54,658 nucleotides of DNA from Micromonospora sp. C95 (lineage in GTDB: Bacteria > Actinomycetota > Actinomycetes > Mycobacteriales > Micromonosporaceae), in NCBI RefSeq assembly GCF_018070465.1, contig NZ_JAGPXT010000034.1, forward strand, positions 1 through 54,658. The letters are read 5' to 3'. The translations under genes and the position numbers were made by a program. Shown here one piece after another: positions 50,546 through 54,658 of this stretch. Every line of letters starts with the position of its first letter. Position 1 is the stretch's first letter. Under the pieces are notes generated by a model that saw only the letters and a list, made by a program, of their open reading frames with translations, ran no database searches and had not been told where the DNA came from.

Positions 50546-52063
50546 GTGCGCGGCAATCCTCGTCCCCGTTCCGTGACCGGAATCCGGCTCGGTGACCTGG
50601 CCGCCCGGCTCGCCGTGGCGTCCGATACCAGTGCCGACCCGCTGGTGACCGGGGTGACCCACGCCAGCGGCGAGGTCCACCCCGGCGATCTGTACGCGGC
50701 CCTGCCCGGCGCCCGGCGGCACGGCGCTGAGTTCGCCGCCGCCGCGGCGACCGCGGGCGCGGTCGCGATGCTCACCGATCCGGCCGGCGCCGAGCGGGCC
50801 GCCGACAGCGGGTTGCCGACCCTGGTGGTGGCCGATCCCCGCGCGGTGCTCGGCACCCTCGCCTCGGCGGTCTACGGCGATCCGACGGCGGGGTTGACCG
50901 TGATCGGCGTGACCGGCACCGCCGGCAAGACCTCCACCGCGTACCTGGTCGAGTCGGGGTTGCGTGCCGCCGGCCACGTCACCGGCCTGATCGGCACCGT
51001 GGAGACCCGCCTGGGTGACCTGGTGATCGACAGCGTGCGGACCACGCCCGAGGCCACCGACCTGCACGCCATGCTGGCCGCCGCCGCCGAGCGTGGGGTG
51101 ACCGCAGTGGTCATGGAGGTCTCCAGCCACGCGCTGGCGATGGGCCGGGTCGGCGGGGTGAGGTTCACCGTCGGTGGCTGGACCAACTTCGGCTCCGATC
51201 ACCTGGACTTCCACGCCGACGCCGAGGACTACTTCGCCGCCAAGGCCCGACTGTTCGACGGCCGGTGCGCGGTCGAGGTGCTCAACCACGACGATCCGGC
51301 GCTCAAGGCGCTGTTCAAGCCGGGCACCGTCAGCTTCTCGGCGGCCGGCGATCCGGCCGCCAGCTGGTGGGCCGACGAGCTGACCGGCGAGGGGTACGCC
51401 CAGCGGTTCACCGCGCACGGCCCGGACGGGCTGACCCTGCCCGCCCGGGTGGCGCTGCCCGGCCGGCACAACGTGTCCAACGCCCTGCTGGCCATCGCCA
51501 GCCTGGTGGCCGCCGGGGTCGACCCGGTGACCGCGGCCGAGGGAGTGGCCGCCTGCGGCGGCGTGCCGGGCCGGCTGGAGTCGGTGGGCGTGGCCGGCGG
51601 GGTGCGCGGGGTGGTCGACTACGCGCACAAGACCGACGCCGTGGTGGCCGCGCTGGCCGCGCTACGGGAACTCAGCACCGGCCGGCTGATCTGCGTCATC
51701 GGTGCCGGCGGTGACCGGGACCGGGCCAAGCGGCCGGCGATGGGTGCCGCCGCCGCGGCCGGTGCCGACGTGGTGGTGGTGACCGACGACAACCCCCGCA
51801 CCGAGGATCCGGCGGCGATCCGCGCCGAGGTGCTCGTCGGTGCCCACCGGGCCGACGCGCCGGCCCGGGTCATCGAGATCGGCGGTCGCCGGGCGGCGAT
51901 CGACGAGGCGGTGCGGATGGCGGCGCCGGGTGACGTGGTGGCCCTGCTCGGCAAGGGGCACGAGCGGGGCCAGGAGATCGCCGGTGAGGTGTACCCGTTC
52001 GACGACCGGACCGAGCTCGCCGACGCGCTGCGGGGCCGCTTCGGGGATCTGGAGGGCCAGTGA
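50546..52063 (+). CDS. murE: UDP-MurNAc-tripeptide synthetase (meso-DAP adding)
   Basis: This 505-residue Mur ligase adds the third stem amino acid. The P-loop is VTGTAGKTSTAYLVE (K128), and other motifs are MEVSSHALAMGRVGG, TNFGSDHLDFHADAEDYFAA, HNVSNALLAIASL and DYAHKTDAV. DNPR (415-418), in TDDNPRTEDP, indicates meso-diaminopimelate as substrate. GTG 50546 is favoured; ATG 50483 would add a basic 21-residue extension. It overlaps murF by 4 nt. Confidence 0.94.
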   Translation: MRGNPRPRSVTGIRLGDLAARLAVASDTSADPLVTGVTHASGEVHPGDLYAALPGARRHGAEFAAAAATAGAVAMLTDPAGAERAADSGLPTLVVADPRAVLGTLASAVYGDPTAGLTVIGVTGTAGKTSTAYLVESGLRAAGHVTGLIGTVETRLGDLVIDSVRTTPEATDLHAMLAAAAERGVTAVVMEVSSHALAMGRVGGVRFTVGGWTNFGSDHLDFHADAEDYFAAKARLFDGRCAVEVLNHDDPALKALFKPGTVSFSAAGDPAASWWADELTGEGYAQRFTAHGPDGLTLPARVALPGRHNVSNALLAIASLVAAGVDPVTAAEGVAACGGVPGRLESVGVAGGVRGVVDYAHKTDAVVAALAALRELSTGRLICVIGAGGDRDRAKRPAMGAAAAAGADVVVVTDDNPRTEDPAAIRAEVLVGAHRADAPARVIEIGGRRAAIDEAVRMAAPGDVVALLGKGHERGQEIAGEVYPFDDRTELADALRGRFGDLEGQ

Positions 52064-53487
52064 TCACGCTCAGCCTGGCGGAGGTGGCCTCGGCGGTCGA
52101 CGGTCGGCTGGCCGCCGCCGATCCCGCCGCGCAGATCACCGGCAGCGTCGAGTTCGACTCCCGCAAGGTCACCCCCGGCGGGCTGTTCGTCGCCTTCGAC
52201 GGGGAGAAGGTGGACGGCCACGACTTCGCCGCCGCGGCGGTGGCCTCGGGGGCGGCGGCGGTCATGGGCACCCGCGAGGTGCCCGGGGTGCCGATGATCG
52301 TCGTCGCCGACCCGTTGGCGGCGATGGGCCGGCTGGCCCGTGCGGTGGTGGACCGGCTGCCCGGGCTGACCGTGATCGGGCTTACCGGCTCCTCGGGCAA
52401 GACCACCACCAAGGATCTGATCGCCCAGCTGACCGCGCGGCTCGGGGAGACGGTGGCGCCGCCCGGATCGTTCAACAACGAGCTGGGGCACCCGTACACG
52501 GCGCTGCAGGCCGGCCCGACCACCCGCTACCTGGTGATGGAGAAGGGTGCCCGGGGCATCGGCCACGTGCGGTATCTCTGTGAGGTCGCGCCGCCGCGCA
52601 TCTCCGTGGTGCTCAACGTCGGGGTGTCACACATCGGCGAGTTCGGGTCGCAGGAGAACATCGCCCTGGCCAAGGGTGAGCTGGTGGAGGCGCTGCCGGC
52701 CGACGGCCTGGCGGTGCTGAACGCCGACGATCCGCTCGTCGACGCCATGGCCGCCCGGACGGCGGCCCGGGTGATCCGCTACGGCGAGTCGGCGCACGCC
52801 GACGTGCGGGCCGTGGACGTGACTCTCGACGAGCGGGGACGGGCCGCGTACACCCTGGTCACGCCGGAGGGCACGGCGCCGGTGCGACTCGGGCTCACCG
52901 GCCGGCACCAGGTCTGGAACAGCCTGGCCGCCGCGGCCGTGGCGCGGGAGCTGGGCATGCCGCTGGCCGAGCTGGCCATCGCGCTGGGCGCGCTCGGGCT
53001 GGTCTCCACCCGTCGGATGGACGTCTTCGAGCGCACCGACGGGGTCACCGTGATCGACGACTCGTACAACGCCAACCCGGCGTCGACGGCGGTGGCGCTG
53101 CGGGCGCTGGGCGGCATCGGCGCGGGACGGCGTACCGTCGCGGTGCTCGGCTACATGGCCGAGTTGGGCGAATTCGAGGCGCAGGGACACGCCGAGGTGG
53201 GCCGACTCGCGGCCGAGCTGGGCGTGGACCGGCTGCTCGTGGTCGGCGAGGCGGCGGCGCCGATCCACCACGGGGCGACATCGGTAGGTGACTGGGGAGG
53301 AGAGTCGGTGCTGCTCACCGATCAGGCGGCGGCCGTCGAGGTGCTGCGCAGCGAGCTACGGCCGGGCGACGTCGTCCTGGTGAAGGGCTCCCGGTACCGG
53401 ACCTGGGAGGTGGCCGACGCGCTGCGCGTCGACGCCGTCGGGGACGGCAACGGTACGTCGGCGTCGGCCGGGGGTGGCGCCGCGTGA
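52060..53487 (+). CDS. murF: UDP-MurNAc-tripeptide-D-Ala-D-Ala ligase
   Basis: This 475-residue enzyme adds D-Ala-D-Ala to complete the pentapeptide. It has FDSRKVTPGGLFVAF, the P-loop LTGSSGKTTTKDLIA, PGSFNNELGHPYTAL, MEKGARGIGHVRYLC, NVGVSHIGEFGS and VIDDSYNANPASTAVALRAL. The C-terminal 20 residues are Gly/Ala-rich. It overlaps murE and mraY by 4 nt each. Confidence 0.95.
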   Translation: MITLSLAEVASAVDGRLAAADPAAQITGSVEFDSRKVTPGGLFVAFDGEKVDGHDFAAAAVASGAAAVMGTREVPGVPMIVVADPLAAMGRLARAVVDRLPGLTVIGLTGSSGKTTTKDLIAQLTARLGETVAPPGSFNNELGHPYTALQAGPTTRYLVMEKGARGIGHVRYLCEVAPPRISVVLNVGVSHIGEFGSQENIALAKGELVEALPADGLAVLNADDPLVDAMAARTAARVIRYGESAHADVRAVDVTLDERGRAAYTLVTPEGTAPVRLGLTGRHQVWNSLAAAAVARELGMPLAELAIALGALGLVSTRRMDVFERTDGVTVIDDSYNANPASTAVALRALGGIGAGRRTVAVLGYMAELGEFEAQGHAEVGRLAAELGVDRLLVVGEAAAPIHHGATSVGDWGGESVLLTDQAAAVEVLRSELRPGDVVLVKGSRYRTWEVADALRVDAVGDGNGTSASAGGGAA

Positions 53488-54617
53488 GAGCGGTAATCGT
53501 GGCCATCGGGGTGGCCTTCCTCGTCTCGCTGTTCTGCACCCCGATCGCCATCCGGGTGTTCACCCGGCTCAAGGCGGGGCAGCCGATCCGGACCGATGGT
53601 CCGCAGATGCACCAGGGCAAGAAGGGCACGCCGACGATGGGCGGCGTGGTGTTCATCCTGGCCACTGTCATCGCGTACGTGGCCGGTCACCTCGCCCTGA
53701 CCACCCTGCCCGACGCGCAGATCGCCCAGGTCGAGCCGACCATCACGGCGCTGGTGCTGCTGGGGCTGATGGTCTTCTGCGGTGCGGTCGGCTTCATCGA
53801 CGACTTCCTGAAGGTGCGCAAGCGGCACAGCGGTGGCCTGAGCGCCCGCGGCAAGCTGCTCGGGCAGATCCTGGTCGGCGCGGTGTTCGGGGTCGTGGCG
53901 CTCTGGTTCCCGTCCACCATGACCGACGCCACCGGCGCGGTGACAAACACCGAGACGGTCGGCAGCACGACCCTCAGCTTCATCCGGGACATCCCGGCGC
54001 TGGACGTCACCAAGATCGGCGCGGTGATCATCTTCATCTTCGTGGTGATGGCGGCGACCAACGGCGTCAACCTCACCGACGGTCTCGACGGGCTGGCCAC
54101 CGGCGCCTCGGTGATGGTGCTCGGCGCGTACGCGGTGATCGCGTTCTGGCAGTACCGGCACTGGTGCGCCGACCCGGCGTACACCGCAAATCCGGACAAC
54201 TACTGCTACACCGTCCGCGACCCCTTGGAGATCGCGCTGATCGCCGGGGCGGCGGCCGGGGCCTGCGTCGGCTTCCTGTGGTGGAACACCTCGCCGGCCC
54301 GGATCTTCATGGGCGACACCGGAGCGCTCGGCCTCGGTGGCCTGATCGCCGGGATGGCGATGTCGACCCGGACCATCCTGCTCCTGCTGATCATCGGCGG
54401 CCTGTTCGTGATCATCACGATGTCGGTGGTGATCCAGATCATCTCCTTCAAGACCACCGGCAAGCGCGTCTTCCGGATGTCCCCCCTCCAGCACCACTTC
54501 GAGCTCGCCGGCTGGAGCGAAGTCAACATCGTGGTCCGCTTCTGGATCATCGCCGGCATCGGCGTGGCCATCGCCCTCGGCCTCTTCTACAGCGACTTCC
54601 TGGCCAACATGGGCTGA
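53484..54617 (+). CDS. mraY: Phospho-MurNAc-pentapeptide transferase
   Basis: This 377-residue membrane enzyme makes lipid I on undecaprenyl phosphate. It has about ten helices and the catalytic stretches FIDDFLKVRKRHSGGLSARG, NGVNLTDGLDGLATGAS, RIFMGDTGALGLGG and PLQHHFELAGWSEVNIVVRF. The gene is complete. The next expected dcw gene, murD, is beyond the window. Confidence 0.97.
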   Translation: MRAVIVAIGVAFLVSLFCTPIAIRVFTRLKAGQPIRTDGPQMHQGKKGTPTMGGVVFILATVIAYVAGHLALTTLPDAQIAQVEPTITALVLLGLMVFCGAVGFIDDFLKVRKRHSGGLSARGKLLGQILVGAVFGVVALWFPSTMTDATGAVTNTETVGSTTLSFIRDIPALDVTKIGAVIIFIFVVMAATNGVNLTDGLDGLATGASVMVLGAYAVIAFWQYRHWCADPAYTANPDNYCYTVRDPLEIALIAGAAAGACVGFLWWNTSPARIFMGDTGALGLGGLIAGMAMSTRTILLLLIIGGLFVIITMSVVIQIISFKTTGKRVFRMSPLQHHFELAGWSEVNIVVRFWIIAGIGVAIALGLFYSDFLANMG

Positions 54618-54658
54618 CCCCCACCCCCCCCCCCACCCCCCCCCCCCACCCCCCCCCC
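54618..54658. repeat. Poly-C tract at the window end
   Basis: After the mraY stop the sequence is nearly all C, with A only at 54623, 54635 and 54648. It is either a real low-complexity spacer or, more likely, a contig end or assembly artefact. Confidence 0.6.

Overview
The window is high-GC actinobacterial chromosome, most likely from a Micromonosporaceae member (Micromonospora or Salinispora type). Supporting signs are the very high GC, many GTG starts, a division and cell wall (dcw) cluster whose MurE carries the meso-DAP motif DNPR, a glycosyl-carotenoid gene set like that known from Salinispora, and a gene order resembling the Mycobacterium tuberculosis stretch around pknL, Rv2175c, idsA2, metF and mraZ. 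The genus is inferred, not proven.

Layout. 9-4567: endonuclease IV, a PASTA Ser/Thr kinase, a small winged-helix protein (Rv2175c type) and a polyprenyl diphosphate synthase. 4700-6040: a small accessory island of short ORFs, an AlpA-like and an XRE-like regulator, a 69-bp duplication and a probable frameshift. 6285-7935: metF and a CDP-alcohol phosphatidyltransferase. 7937-12737 (minus): five tightly overlapped genes for carotenoid end-group modification and glycosylation, followed by a YbaK deacylase. 13545-20645: a LexA-box-controlled mutasome operon (HEPN protein, imuA', imuB, dnaE2). 20699-24423: a methyltransferase, an alkaline-phosphatase-superfamily enzyme, dinB and a DUF3040 protein. 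24744-29584 (minus): moxR, DUF58 and a TgpA-type transglutaminase. 29839-35488: an mrp Na+/H+ antiporter operon with fused mrpA-mrpB. 35523-38545: leuS behind a complete leucine attenuator. 38659-42538: an ABC-2 exporter divergent from a NarL-type two-component system. 42699-45533 (minus): murT, gatD and a TVP38-family membrane protein. 45758-54617: the first part of the dcw cluster, mraZ-rsmH-ftsL-ftsI-murE-murF-mraY. The window ends in a poly-C tract.

How the genes work together. mraY, murE, murF, ftsI, ftsL, rsmH, mraZ and the lipid II amidation pair murT/gatD serve peptidoglycan synthesis and division, and the PASTA kinase may sense the same polymer. imuA', imuB and dnaE2 with nearby dinB form a damage-tolerance block. 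The carotenoid genes can use prenyl precursors of the kind made by the IdsA-type synthase, but the early genes (crtB, crtI, crtY, crtU) are not here.

The most interesting signals are: (1) a leuS attenuator made of an apparently leaderless 12-residue leader peptide with three consecutive Leu codons, a pause hairpin and an intrinsic terminator; (2) the SOS box that places a HEPN protein at the head of the mutasome operon; (3) repeated -10 boxes (TANNNT) 6-8 nt before start codons, suggesting many leaderless mRNAs; and (4) several intergenic palindromes and repeats that no gene explains. No CRISPR array, rRNA or tRNA was seen.
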